Assembly: GCA_034664165.1 (NCBI GenBank)
Contig: JAXDIE010000164.1
Location: 1-49,928, forward strand
DNA from: JACCVG01 sp034664165
GTDB lineage: Bacteria; Actinomycetota; Thermoleophilia; Solirubrobacterales; Thermoleophilaceae
Direction: 5' to 3'
Length of the DNA stretch: 49,928 bases
A model generated the notes under the pieces. It was given only the letters and a program-made list of their open reading frames with translations, did no database searches and was not told where the DNA came from. The position numbers and the translations under genes are program-made. Below, one piece after another: positions 7,723 through 16,091 of the stretch (position 1 is its first letter; each line of letters starts with the position of its first letter).

Positions 7723-8940
7723 CTACGCCGCTTCCTGCTGCGGGTCAACCATGACCAGGGCAGGAAACTCCTCGGTTGGCGCCTCTGCCGGATCCGGCGC
7801 CTGTCCACGGTTTGCCGCCCCGTCCGGCCGGGGCGGCACAGATGTCTTCTTCGCGTGACGAAGCTGGGTGGACGGATCCCACATGGGAGCTTCGTCCCGC
7901 CGGTCGATCAGGCGATCCATCGGCGTGTCCGGTGACTCGCCATCGAGCCAGCCGGAGCGGTTGTCGGGCCGGGGGTTGGCACCGTTGTCGGGCTGCCGCG
8001 CCGTGTTCAGGCCGAGGTCCTCGAACATGGCCCGGTCCTGCTCTGGCTCTGAGCCGAGGGTGGTCAGGAAGTTGCCCATCATGACCCCGTTGAGCCCGGC
8101 CTTGACCGCCATCTTCTGGAACTCACCCGGCCCGAGGTTCTCGTTGCGGCCGCCGCAGAGGCGGAAGAGGGCATCGGGGATGATCAGGCGGAAGATGGCC
8201 ACCCACTTGACGGCCTCCCACGGGTCCATCATGTCGCGGTCGCCGAACTTGGTTCCCGGCCTGGGGTTGAGCAGGTTGATCGGAACGCTTGTGGGGTTCA
8301 GCGCGGCAAGCTCGAAGGCCATCTCGACCCGCTGCTCGCGCGTCTCGCCCAGGTTGAGGATGCCGCCGACGCACGTCTCCAGGCCAGCCTCGCGCACCGC
8401 CTCGATCGTCCGGATACGGCCCTCGTACTGGACCGTGTTGGTGACCTCGTGGTAGTAGCTCTGGGCCGTCTCGACGTTGTGGTGCACACGCTGGATCCCG
8501 GCTTCCTTGAGCTGCTTGGCACGGGCGGCGGAGATGTGTCCGACCGACGCGCAGCGCTTGAGGTTGGTCTGCTCCGCGACCAGCCGGGCGCCGTCGAGGA
8601 TGTGCTGGAAGTCGCGCTTGGACAGACCCTGGCCCTGGGTGACCATGCAGAAGCGGTGGGCGCCGGCGGCCTCGGCTGCCTTGGCGTGCTCGAGGATCTG
8701 ATCGGCGGTCATCATCGCGTGCATCGGCGTGTCCGCCTCGGCGAAGCGGGACTGGGCACAGAACCCGCAGTCCTCCGCGCAGCCACCCGACTTGGCGTTG
8801 ACCAGCGAGCACATGTCGGTGGAGTCATCGAAGCGCTCGACCCGCACGCGCCAGGCGCGATCGACGAGGGCCTCGATCCCGGCGTGATCTTCGATCTCGC
8901 CGAGGCTGAGGGCTTCAGCTTGGGTTATGAGTGGCGGCAA
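7723..8940 (-). CDS. bioB: Biotin synthase with long C-terminal tail
   Basis: BioB is the radical SAM enzyme that inserts sulfur into dethiobiotin. The radical SAM cysteines are in GGCAEDCGFCAQS (C54, C58, C61 from the start used here). SVGHISAARAKQL, HHNVETAQSYYHEV and NLLNPRPGTKF are typical. Arg in LCGGRNEN is the usual ligand region for the [2Fe-2S] cluster. The core ends near GNFLTTLG...DRAMFEDLG. About 90 further residues are low-complexity, rich in Pro, Asp, Arg and Ala, which the family normally lacks. I prefer TTG at 8940 (GGGGA about 8 bases upstream). A GTG at 9000 would add 20 unusual residues and sits upstream of a possible -10 box. It is the first gene of the bioBFD operon, divergent from the gene at 9040. 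Confidence 0.92.
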   Translation of the reverse strand: MPPLITQAEALSLGEIEDHAGIEALVDRAWRVRVERFDDSTDMCSLVNAKSGGCAEDCGFCAQSRFAEADTPMHAMMTADQILEHAKAAEAAGAHRFCMVTQGQGLSKRDFQHILDGARLVAEQTNLKRCASVGHISAARAKQLKEAGIQRVHHNVETAQSYYHEVTNTVQYEGRIRTIEAVREAGLETCVGGILNLGETREQRVEMAFELAALNPTSVPINLLNPRPGTKFGDRDMMDPWEAVKWVAIFRLIIPDALFRLCGGRNENLGPGEFQKMAVKAGLNGVMMGNFLTTLGSEPEQDRAMFEDLGLNTARQPDNGANPRPDNRSGWLDGESPDTPMDRLIDRRDEAPMWDPSTQLRHAKKTSVPPRPDGAANRGQAPDPAEAPTEEFPALVMVDPQQEAA

Positions 8941-9039
8941 AGAGAAAATTCCCCGGGAGGGCGGCTTTTGCGCAAGGTATGGGGAGAACCGGACGGACAC
9001 GGCCCTGGAAGCGGGTGCGGGGCGCAGTACCTTTAGTCA

Positions 9040-9531
9040 ATGGCCCGGGGGGCAACCACGAATGCGGAGTCGGCTACGCCCGATCTGCTGATCGACCTGG
9101 CTCGGCGCGCGGGCGAGGCGTTCAATGCCCGCGACGTGAGCGGGCTTGCCAGCCTGATCCACGATCGCTGCGAGTTCCATTCGGCGTTCGGGACGGTCGA
9201 GGGCCGCATCTACCGCGGCCCGGCCGAGACGTTCGCCTACGTCGAGGACATCGACGCGATGTTCGACGGGTGGCATCTCGAGCGCGAGGAATTCCATCCC
9301 GGCGCCGACGGGCAGATCGTCTCGACCTATCGCGCGGTGGGAACCGCCAAGGAAAGCGGGTTCCCGGTGGACTTCCCGCTGGCCCTGCTGTGGCAGGAGC
9401 ACGAGGGCAAGCTGATCCGGGGCGAGGTGCACCTGGACCAGTGCGAGGCTCTGCGCAAGGCGGGGTTGGCGGATGTGGCCCAGTCCTGGGAGCCGACACC
9501 GCGCGAGGGTGGGCGCAGGTTCCGCGAGTAA
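9040..9531 (+). CDS. NTF2-like / SnoaL-like protein
   Basis: A 163-residue protein with the cone-shaped alpha+beta NTF2 superfamily pattern. An N-terminal helix contains AGEAFNARDVSGLASLI, then comes a strand region CEFHSAFGTVEG, RGPAETFAYVEDIDAMF, and paired strands ending in LLWQEHEGKLIRGEVHLD. These proteins are ketosteroid-isomerase-like small-molecule enzymes or binding proteins, and no substrate can be assigned. There is no signal peptide. The gene is divergent from bioB. The ATG at 9040 has no clear Shine-Dalgarno sequence, and a TACCTT hexamer lies seven bases upstream, so a leaderless transcript is possible. Confidence 0.65.
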   Translation: MARGATTNAESATPDLLIDLARRAGEAFNARDVSGLASLIHDRCEFHSAFGTVEGRIYRGPAETFAYVEDIDAMFDGWHLEREEFHPGADGQIVSTYRAVGTAKESGFPVDFPLALLWQEHEGKLIRGEVHLDQCEALRKAGLADVAQSWEPTPREGGRRFRE

Positions 9532-9557
9532 CGCCCCGTCACGGCTACGATTGGGCC

Positions 9558-10499
9558 ATGCGGAGGGGGATTCTCAGCGCGATCTGCGTATTGGCGATCG
9601 CAGCAGCGGCGGTTCCGGTCGCGGCCCAGGCCGAGCCGGGCGACCCGCCCTACCTGCCGATCACCGACCTGCTTCCGCCGCTGACCGGCGCCGGGGGGCA
9701 GGATTCCGGCATTCCGTGCGCGAACGGCTCACCGCTCTGCGTTCACCACACCCTTCACCGGATGCACCGCATGCTCCGGCGTGACGGCTGCGACCACAAG
9801 GGCCTGTTCCTGGCCAACTACATCGTGGTCACGAACGCCTACAACAAGATCGCCCATACGCCCGACGGCAAGCACCACTCCCACTACTTCGACGACCCGG
9901 CCTGGCTGGCCCGTGAGGATGCGATGTTCGCCAAGCAGTACTTCACGGTCAGGCGCCGCTGGAGCAAGCCGTCCCAGCGTGATCGTGTGGCTCCCGCCTG
10001 GGCCCTCTCACTCCAGGCTGCCGACGACCACTCGATGACGGGACTCGGCGACCTGATCCTCGGGATCTCCGCGCACGTGAACAACGACATGCCGTTCATG
10101 CTGGCCGCCACCGGGCTGCGGGACGCCAATGGCAGGAGCCACAAGCGCGATCACGATCGCTTCAACCGGAATCTCTCCGACAGCTTCGACGACGTGCTCG
10201 AGGACGTTGCGCGCCGCTACGACCCCCTGGCCAACGTCGACGTGCCCGGCACCGAGCTGGAGAAGACGGCGATCTACCAGCTGCTGGCGCTCTGGCGCGA
10301 GGCGGTCTGGCGCAACGCCGAGCGCCTGGAGAACGCGCGGTCCAACCACGAGCGCGAGCAGGTCGCGCAGTCGATCCAGGAGTACGCGGTCAACCAGTCC
10401 AGGCTCGTCATGCCCTTCTTCAAGGCCAGCGCCAACGCCGCCGCTGCGCGCGACGGCTACTGCAACGACCAGCTGGCCGCCCGCGGCGGCCGCCAATAG
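9558..10499 (+). CDS. Secreted DUF5995-type protein
   Basis: A 313-residue exported protein of unknown function. The N-terminus is a Sec signal peptide (MRRGILSAICVLAIAAAA, cleavage near AAQA-E). The mature part holds several His/Asp-rich segments: CVHHTLHRMHRML, KHHSHYFDDPAW, and GLGDLILGISAHVNNDMPF. That last motif is the one I associate with DUF5995. The HVNND signature and the conserved histidines suggest a metal site, but that is inference. The start is ATG at 9558, 26 bases after the preceding gene. Its stop codon overlaps a copy of a 20-base hairpin repeat. Family assignment is from memory of the motif and is moderately sure. Confidence 0.6.
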   Translation: MRRGILSAICVLAIAAAAVPVAAQAEPGDPPYLPITDLLPPLTGAGGQDSGIPCANGSPLCVHHTLHRMHRMLRRDGCDHKGLFLANYIVVTNAYNKIAHTPDGKHHSHYFDDPAWLAREDAMFAKQYFTVRRRWSKPSQRDRVAPAWALSLQAADDHSMTGLGDLILGISAHVNNDMPFMLAATGLRDANGRSHKRDHDRFNRNLSDSFDDVLEDVARRYDPLANVDVPGTELEKTAIYQLLALWREAVWRNAERLENARSNHEREQVAQSIQEYAVNQSRLVMPFFKASANAAAARDGYCNDQLAARGGRQ

Positions 10500-10517
10500 G
10501 CCCCACCGGGGTCGTGC
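10498..10517 (+). repeat. Stop-proximal hairpin repeat, copy 2
   Basis: AGGCCCCACCGGGGTCGTGC is identical over 20 bases to 5716-5735. Its first two bases are the AG of the preceding TAG stop. It lies between convergent genes. Confidence 0.45.
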
Positions 10518-10566
10518 TCACCTGACGCTGGTCCCTCTGCGCGCTGTCTCGAGCTAACGAAGGGGC

Positions 10567-11370
10567 CTAGCGGCCCTTCCATTCGGGCGGGCGCTTCTCG
10601 GCGAAGGAGGCGACCCCCTCCCGGAAGTCCTCGGAGCGGAAGCACGACTCCCGCAGCGCCACCAGCTCGGCCTGGAGCTCCGGGTCCAGATGCGACTTGG
10701 CGTCAAGGAGGGCACGGATCACCCGCTTGTTGCCCGCCAGCGACAGGGGCGCGTTGGCGGCGATGGCCGTGGCCATTGCCAGCGCGGCATCGGCCAGCTC
10801 GCCCGGCTCGATCACGTGGTTGACCAGCCCGATCTCCTCGGCGCGGTCGGCATCGATGTTCGAGCCGATGTGGAAGAGCTCGCTGGTGTGTGCCGGCCCG
10901 ATCGCGTCGATGAACTTCTGCAGCCCGGTGTGCGAGTAGATCAGCCCGATCTTCGCGGGCGGCATGCCGACCTTGACCCCGCGCGCGGCCAGCCTGATGT
11001 CCGCGGTGATGGCCACCTCCAGCCCGCCGCCGATCGCATGCCCGTTGATCGCCGCGATCACGGGGTAGGGGAACTGTTCGAGTGCCTCGATTGCCTCGTG
11101 GAACGGGTGCGCCACCAGCTTCTCGGCGTCCTCGGCGAACTGCTCGTCGTCATCGAAGTTGCCGATGTCGTAGCCGGACGAGAACATCCGCCCCGACCCG
11201 GTGAGCAGCAGACAGTGGGCATCCAGCTCGGGCGTGATCGCGGCGGCGATGGCCGAGAGCATCTCGAGGTCGAGCGCGCCGCGCTTCTCCTCGTTGCGGA
11301 TGGTCAGGCGGGCGACCCCGGGTGCGGGCTCGTCCAGCGTGAGCTTTCCGGAGGCGAGCTCCCGGGTCAC
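10567..11370 (-). CDS. Enoyl-CoA hydratase/isomerase family protein
   Basis: A 267-residue crotonase-fold enzyme acting on acyl-CoA. The oxyanion-hole motifs are FSSGYDIGNF and INGHAIGGGLEVAI. The first catalytic glutamate of hydratases is present (E118), but the second position, normally PE, is PP (P138 in GMPPAKIGL). It is therefore not a standard hydratase; a decarboxylase or another crotonase activity should be considered. The start is GTG at 11370 with GGAG just upstream. The gene lies two bases downstream of a free-standing biotinyl-domain gene on the same strand, so the two are almost certainly co-transcribed. The pairing suggests a carboxylation/decarboxylation role. Confidence 0.85.
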   Translation of the reverse strand: MTRELASGKLTLDEPAPGVARLTIRNEEKRGALDLEMLSAIAAAITPELDAHCLLLTGSGRMFSSGYDIGNFDDDEQFAEDAEKLVAHPFHEAIEALEQFPYPVIAAINGHAIGGGLEVAITADIRLAARGVKVGMPPAKIGLIYSHTGLQKFIDAIGPAHTSELFHIGSNIDADRAEEIGLVNHVIEPGELADAALAMATAIAANAPLSLAGNKRVIRALLDAKSHLDPELQAELVALRESCFRSEDFREGVASFAEKRPPEWKGR

Positions 11371-11372
11371 CG

Positions 11373-11585
11373 CTACTCCAGGACGACGAGCGTGTCGCCC
11401 TCGCTCACCGATGCGCCCTCGGCGACCTTGATCTCCTTGACGACGCCATCGTCCTCGGCCTCGACAGGCATCTCCATCTTCATGGACTCGAGAATCAGCA
11501 GGGTGTCACCCTCCGCGACCTCCTGGCCGATCTCGCATTCGATCTTCCAAACCGTTCCCGTGATGTGGGCCTCGACGTCGGGCAC
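11373..11585 (-). CDS. Free-standing biotinyl (BCCP-like) carrier domain, 70 residues
   Basis: A very small biotin carrier. The whole protein is one biotinyl domain with the biotinylation motif LESMKMEMP (K36) and the symmetric flanking strands GDTLLILE and GDTLVVLE. GTG at 11585 has an AGGAGG ribosome site seven bases upstream, which fixes the start. It would be biotinylated by BirA and would serve a carboxylase or decarboxylase whose other subunits are not adjacent. An acyl-CoA carboxylase beta subunit is encoded 26 kb away at 37674. It is immediately followed by the enoyl-CoA hydratase family gene. The size is that of the separate biotinyl subunits of some actinobacterial acyl-CoA carboxylases. 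A lipoyl domain is excluded by MKM rather than DKA. Confidence 0.88.
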   Translation of the reverse strand: MPDVEAHITGTVWKIECEIGQEVAEGDTLLILESMKMEMPVEAEDDGVVKEIKVAEGASVSEGDTLVVLE

Positions 11586-11636
11586 GCTTGCCTCCTGGTT
11601 ACCGTTGGGCCGGACGGGCTGGGACGATACCCGCCG

Positions 11637-12314
11637 ATGCCTCGGAATCTCACAGTGATCATCGCCGCACACAACGAAGCAGACCGGATCGGGGCCAGCC
11701 TGGCCGGGTTGGCCGATGTCTTTCCCGGCGCTCGGATGATCGTCGCCGACGACGCCTCGACCGACTCGACCGTGCAGGTGGCGGAGGCCGCCGGCGCCGA
11801 GGTTGTGCGCGCACCGCGGAATCTCGGGAAGGGAGGCAACGCGACGCTGGCGGCGGACCTGCTGCTGGCGGGTGATCCCGGGGACACGGACATGGTGCTC
11901 CTGGCGGACGCCGACCTGGGCACCTCGGCCGACCAGCTCCGCGGCCTGGTGGAGGCCGTGGAGGAGGGCCGCGGCGATCTGGCCGTGGCCGTCTTCGCCC
12001 GCCGGGTCGGCGGAGGTTTCGGGCTGGCACTCGGTGCGGCCCGGAAGGTCATCCACGCGAAGACCGGCCTGGAGACCGTGGCACCGATCTCGGGGCAGCG
12101 CGCGATGCGAGTCGAGGTGCTGAAGAAGGTTGTCCCCTTCGCGCACGGCTTCGGCATGGAGACCGCGATGACGATCGACGCACACCGCGCGGGGTACCGC
12201 CTTGTCGAGGTGGAGCTGGATCTGGAGCATCGGGCCACCGGCAGGACGGCCGCCGGGTTTGCCCATCGCGCCCGCCAGCTGGCAGACATCCTCAGGGTGT
12301 GGTTTCGCCGATGA
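11637..12314 (+). CDS. Family 2 glycosyltransferase
   Basis: A 225-residue GT-A fold transferase. It opens with LTVIIAAHNEADRIG, has an early acidic pair DDAS (D38, D39) and RNLGKGGN, and the metal-binding DXD-type LLADADLGTS (D91, D93), all typical of GT2. Late motifs SGQRAMRVEVLK and GFGMETAMTIDAHRAGY resemble dolichyl/polyprenyl-phosphate glucosyltransferases and glucosyl-3-phosphoglycerate synthases. There is no membrane segment. The ATG at 11637 is divergent from the biotinyl-domain gene. The stop overlaps the glycerol kinase start as ATGA, implying coupled translation. Donor and acceptor sugars cannot be read from the sequence. Confidence 0.82.
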   Translation: MPRNLTVIIAAHNEADRIGASLAGLADVFPGARMIVADDASTDSTVQVAEAAGAEVVRAPRNLGKGGNATLAADLLLAGDPGDTDMVLLADADLGTSADQLRGLVEAVEEGRGDLAVAVFARRVGGGFGLALGAARKVIHAKTGLETVAPISGQRAMRVEVLKKVVPFAHGFGMETAMTIDAHRAGYRLVEVELDLEHRATGRTAAGFAHRARQLADILRVWFRR

Positions 12315-13765
12315 TCCTCGCGATCGATCAGGGCACCACCGGCACGACCTGCATCGTCTTCGACGCCGAGGGGCAGATCGCCGGCCGGGCGTACTCGGAG
12401 TTCCACCAGCACTTCCCCAAGCCGGGCTGGGTGGAGCACGACGCCAATGAGATCTGGGAGACGACGCGGGGGGTCGCGAACATGGCCCTCGCCGATGCCG
12501 GGGTGCACGGACGCGATCTCGCCGCCATCGGAATCACCAACCAGCGCGAGACGGTGGTGGCCTGGGACCAGGAGACGGGCTGGCCGATGTACAACGCCCT
12601 TGTCTGGCAGGACCGGCGCACGGCGGCGCGCTGCGACGAGCTTCGCGAGGCGGGCCACGAGGCGCTCTTCAGGGAGCGGACGGGCCTGGTCCTGGACCCG
12701 TACTTCTCGGGCACCAAGATCGAATGGCTGATCAAGCACGGCGGCGTCGATCCGGCACGGGCGGCATTCGGCACGATCGATTCCTGGCTGCTCTACCGCC
12801 TGACCGGTCGCCACGCGACCGACGTGACCAACGCCTCGCGCACCCTCCTCTTCGACATTCGCACGCTGCAATGGGACCAGGAGCTCTGCGATCTGCTCGG
12901 GGTCCCGATCGCCTCGTTGCCCGAGCCGCTGCCGAGCGCCCATGTGTACGGAACCACTACGGAGTTCGGCGGCGAGGTGCCAGTCGCGGGCGTGGCCGGC
13001 GACCAGCAGGCGGCGCTGTACGGACAGGCGTGCCATCTGCCGGGGATGGGGAAGAACACCTACGGCACGGGGAGCTTCGTCCTTCAGAACGCCGGCACGG
13101 AGGCACCCGAGCCCAGCGAGGGCCTGCTGACAACCGTCGCCTGGGGCGTCGAGGGCCGCACCGACTACGCCCTCGAGGCCAGCATCTTCGTCACCGGCGC
13201 GGCGGTCCAGTGGCTCCGCGACGGGCTGGGGATCATCAAGAACGCGGCCGAGACCGAAGTCCTGGCCGCCTCGCTCGACTCGAACGACGGGGTGTACTTC
13301 GTGCCGGCCCTGACGGGACTCGGCTCTCCGTATTGGGACCCCTACGCGCGCGGCACCATCGTCGGCCTCACCCGGGGGTCGGGGCGCGCGCACCTGGCGC
13401 GGGCCGCCCTCGAGGCCATGGCCTTTCAGACGGTCGACGCGGTGCGTGCCACGGAGGCCGCCTCCGGCGAGGATCTGACCGAGCTGAAGGCCGATGGTGG
13501 GGCCGTGGGCAACGCCTGGCTGATGCAGTTCCAGGCGGACGTGCTCGGCGTGCCCGTGGTGGTCCCGGCGATTCCGGAGACCACCGCGCTCGGCGCCGCC
13601 TACCTGGCGGGGGTCGCGACCGGGGTGTGGGAGGAGAAGCAGATCCCCGACATGTGGCGTGAGCAGGCCCGCTATGACCCGCGCATGGGCCAGGAGGAGC
13701 GTGCGAGACTCCTGGCAGGGTGGTCGAAGGCGCTTGATCGCTCCCGCGGCCTGGCCGGCCCGTAG
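12311..13765 (+). CDS. glpK: Glycerol kinase
   Basis: Phosphorylates glycerol to sn-glycerol 3-phosphate in the cytoplasm. The 484 residues span both FGGY domains. Landmarks are the phosphate loop AIDQGTTGTT, PGWVEHDANEIW, the glycerol-contact segment TNQRETVVAWD, DRRTA, VAGVAGDQQAALYGQ with the catalytic Asp, and GTIVGLTRGSGRAHLARAALEA. Length and motif order are normal for GlpK. ATG at 12311 overlaps the upstream glycosyltransferase stop. It is followed 21 bases later by a sulfatase gene and then a lysophospholipid acyltransferase. That context suggests glycerol 3-phosphate use for lipid or glycolipid synthesis, though no glpF or glpD is nearby. Confidence 0.94.
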   Translation: MILAIDQGTTGTTCIVFDAEGQIAGRAYSEFHQHFPKPGWVEHDANEIWETTRGVANMALADAGVHGRDLAAIGITNQRETVVAWDQETGWPMYNALVWQDRRTAARCDELREAGHEALFRERTGLVLDPYFSGTKIEWLIKHGGVDPARAAFGTIDSWLLYRLTGRHATDVTNASRTLLFDIRTLQWDQELCDLLGVPIASLPEPLPSAHVYGTTTEFGGEVPVAGVAGDQQAALYGQACHLPGMGKNTYGTGSFVLQNAGTEAPEPSEGLLTTVAWGVEGRTDYALEASIFVTGAAVQWLRDGLGIIKNAAETEVLAASLDSNDGVYFVPALTGLGSPYWDPYARGTIVGLTRGSGRAHLARAALEAMAFQTVDAVRATEAASGEDLTELKADGGAVGNAWLMQFQADVLGVPVVVPAIPETTALGAAYLAGVATGVWEEKQIPDMWREQARYDPRMGQEERARLLAGWSKALDRSRGLAGP

Positions 13766-13786
13766 AACTCAAGGAGGAAGCTGAGG

Positions 13787-15232
13787 GTGAGGGGAACTCT
13801 GATCAGGCGGTCGTTCGCGGCCGCGGCGGCCTGCACGGCGGCGGTCGTGCTCGCGCCCGCGTCGGGCTCGGGGGCCGACCTGGCTCCGCGGCCCAACGTC
13901 GTGGTGATCACCACCGACGACCAGACCTACGACTCGCTGCGATTCATGCCGCGCGTGAGGTCTCTGCTGGGCGCGCAGGGCATGACCTTCACCCGGAACT
14001 TCGCGAGCCTGCCGTTGTGCTGCCCCTCGCGCGTGACGTTCCTGACCGGCCAGTACGCCCACAACCACGGGGTGCTCTTCAACGACCCCCCGAAGGGCGG
14101 CTTCCCGGCTTTCCACGACGCGACCGATGACCTGCCCCTCTGGCTCCAGGCGGTCGGCTACCGCACGGCTCTGGTGGGCAAGTACCTCAACGGGTATCCG
14201 GGCGCCCTCGGCCCCACCGAGGTGCAGCCGGGCTGGAACGACTGGTTCACGCCGGTGATCCCGGGGGACACCGCCTACTACGACTACACGATGAACGACA
14301 ACGGCGTACTGGTCCCGTTCGGCCATGCACCGGCCGACTACTCCACGGATGTCCTGGCCGATCGCGCCGTCTCGGTCGTCAACTCCATGGCGCCCCAGCC
14401 GGAGCCGTTCTTCCTCTGGTTCACGCCCCGCGCCCCGCACACGGTGCGCGCCTCCGTGAACCCCAATCCGCCCCCCGCGCCCAGGCACATCGGCGCCTAC
14501 GCGTCGGAGCAGCTGCCCCGGCCGCCGTCGTTCAACGAGCGCGACATCTCGGACAAGCCCCGGTCGATCGGTGACCGCCCCTCGCTGAGCCAGAACGACA
14601 TCCTCAAGCTCGAGGCGCGTTACCGCGCGGCCATCGAGAGCCTGCTGGCCGAGGACGAGGCCGTCGAGCGGATCGTCAACGCCCTCGACGCCAGCGGTGA
14701 GATGGCCAACACGCTGATCATCTTCACCTCTGACAACGGCTACTTCTACGGAGAGCACCGGCTTGTTTCGGGGAAGGAGCGGGTCTACGAGGAGGCCACG
14801 CATGTGCCGCTGATCATGCGCGGCCCGGGCATCCCGCCCGGGACGGTGCGCGGCGACCTGACGGCCAACATCGACCTGGCTTCGACCATCGCTGACGCGG
14901 CAAACGCGACGCCGCAGATCAAGCAGGACGGAATCTCGCTGCTGCCGCTGGCGCGGAACCCGGGCACGAAAAGCCGGCGGAAGGAGATCCTCTTCGAGGC
15001 CAGGAGCTACTCGGCGGTCAGGACCCGGCGCTACGTCTATGCGCGCTACAAGAACGGGGCCGAGGAGCTCTACGACCTGAAGCACGATCCGTACGAGATC
15101 AAGAGCCTCGACGACTCTCCCAAGCTGAGCGGCATCAAGGCCCGGCTTGCCCGCCAGCTCGCCGCACTGAGGGACTGCGCCGGCAAGAGCTGCCGGGGCG
15201 GCGTGCGTAACCGCTCCTCCTCGCACGGGTAG
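13787..15232 (+). CDS. Secreted sulfatase (formylglycine type)
   Basis: A type I sulfatase hydrolysing a sulfate ester outside the membrane. An N-terminal signal peptide (LIRRSFAAAAACTAAVVLAP) is followed by the metal site NVVVITTDDQTYDS (D44, D45). Then come the formylglycine motif CCPSR (C78-R82), TGQYAHNHGV, and the second metal site FTSDNGYFYGEHR. The layout matches N-acetylglucosamine-6-sulfatase-like members. C78 would be oxidised to formylglycine by a separate enzyme. EgtB in this window shares the FGE-type fold but is not predicted to do this. GTG at 13787 has AAGGAGG about nine bases upstream. The natural substrate is unknown. Confidence 0.9.
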   Translation: MRGTLIRRSFAAAAACTAAVVLAPASGSGADLAPRPNVVVITTDDQTYDSLRFMPRVRSLLGAQGMTFTRNFASLPLCCPSRVTFLTGQYAHNHGVLFNDPPKGGFPAFHDATDDLPLWLQAVGYRTALVGKYLNGYPGALGPTEVQPGWNDWFTPVIPGDTAYYDYTMNDNGVLVPFGHAPADYSTDVLADRAVSVVNSMAPQPEPFFLWFTPRAPHTVRASVNPNPPPAPRHIGAYASEQLPRPPSFNERDISDKPRSIGDRPSLSQNDILKLEARYRAAIESLLAEDEAVERIVNALDASGEMANTLIIFTSDNGYFYGEHRLVSGKERVYEEATHVPLIMRGPGIPPGTVRGDLTANIDLASTIADAANATPQIKQDGISLLPLARNPGTKSRRKEILFEARSYSAVRTRRYVYARYKNGAEELYDLKHDPYEIKSLDDSPKLSGIKARLARQLAALRDCAGKSCRGGVRNRSSSHG

Positions 15233-15242
15233 CAAGGGCTGG

Positions 15243-16037
15243 ATGGCGTCGGAGGAAAAGAGCGCACTGAAGCCGCAGGTCTATGTCGACCCGCGGCCGC
15301 CCGAGCACTTCACCCGCTTTCACGAGCGGGTCAGGCGCGGCCGCCCCGACTGGATGTACGAGCTCGTGCGGATGGTGCTCACGCCGTTCCTCATCGTGGT
15401 CTGGCGCGCGCGCTGCATCGACTCGCCCAAGGTCCCGTTGCACGGCCCCGCGATCATCGCGCCCAACCACTTCTCGTTTCTGGATCACTTCTTCGTCGCG
15501 GTCTATCTGCGGCGCAAGGTCAACTTCATGGCCAAGTCCCAGCTGTTCTCCCAGCCGATCCAGTTCGTGTTCACCCATGGCGGCGTGTTTCCCGTCATGC
15601 GAGGGCGCCGGGACGAGGAGGCGTTCGAGACGGCTCATGCCGTGCTCGCCCGCGGCGGGATTGTCGTCATGTACTGCGAGGGCGGCCGGTCGCGATCGGG
15701 CGAGCTGGGTGACCCCAAGCCGGGCGTGGGCCGCTTGGCGCTGGAGTCCGGCGTGCCGGTCGTGCCCACGGCGATCGTGGGAACCCAGAAGGCGCGCAAC
15801 TGGAAGCGGCTCCAGTTCCCGAAGGTCACGACCCAGTTCGGCGACCCGATCAGCTTCGAGAAGCTCGATGATCCCTCGCGCGACCAGGCACAGGCGACCT
15901 CGGAGATCGTGTTCGCCCGCATCAAGACGATGTATTCGGCGCTCTCCCAGCCGCGAGGCCGCCAGGCGGCCATCAAGGCCGCCCGTGAGGCCGCCCGCGC
16001 TGGCCAGGTCACCCCGCAGACGCCCGTTCTGCCCTAG
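15243..16037 (+). CDS. 1-acyl-sn-glycerol-3-phosphate acyltransferase (PlsC family)
   Basis: A 264-residue acyltransferase of the glycerophospholipid pathway, which adds the second acyl chain to lysophosphatidate or a related acceptor. The catalytic HX4D is NHFSFLD (H76, D81). The substrate-binding block is CEGGRSRSGE (E146-R149). GVPVVPTAIVGT matches the late family motif. A membrane-associating segment precedes the HX4D motif (VLTPFLIVVW). It starts at ATG 15243, 10 bases after the sulfatase stop, continuing the glycerol kinase-sulfatase run. The C-terminal 40 residues are basic and Ala-rich. Confidence 0.88.
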   Translation: MASEEKSALKPQVYVDPRPPEHFTRFHERVRRGRPDWMYELVRMVLTPFLIVVWRARCIDSPKVPLHGPAIIAPNHFSFLDHFFVAVYLRRKVNFMAKSQLFSQPIQFVFTHGGVFPVMRGRRDEEAFETAHAVLARGGIVVMYCEGGRSRSGELGDPKPGVGRLALESGVPVVPTAIVGTQKARNWKRLQFPKVTTQFGDPISFEKLDDPSRDQAQATSEIVFARIKTMYSALSQPRGRQAAIKAAREAARAGQVTPQTPVLP

Positions 16038-16050
16038 CGCTCCGCGCCGT

Positions 16051-16080
16051 TCGGCTCAAGCTCCGCCCATAGGGAGCCGA
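16051..16080 (+). promoter_or_regulatory. Hairpin between plsC-like and RTX-type genes
   Basis: TCGGCTC at 16051-16057 pairs perfectly with GAGCCGA at 16074-16080, with a 16-base loop. It ends 11 bases before the ATG of the RTX-type gene and has no T-run. It may be a leader hairpin or simply chance in GC-rich DNA. Confidence 0.25.
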
Positions 16081-16091
16081 TCTGGAAGGAC

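Noticed and set aside
9000..9000. GTG at 9000 as the bioB start
   Set aside because: It adds 20 residues absent from the family and has no ribosome site; TTG at 8940 has GGGGA upstream and begins near the usual N-terminus. Not excluded.
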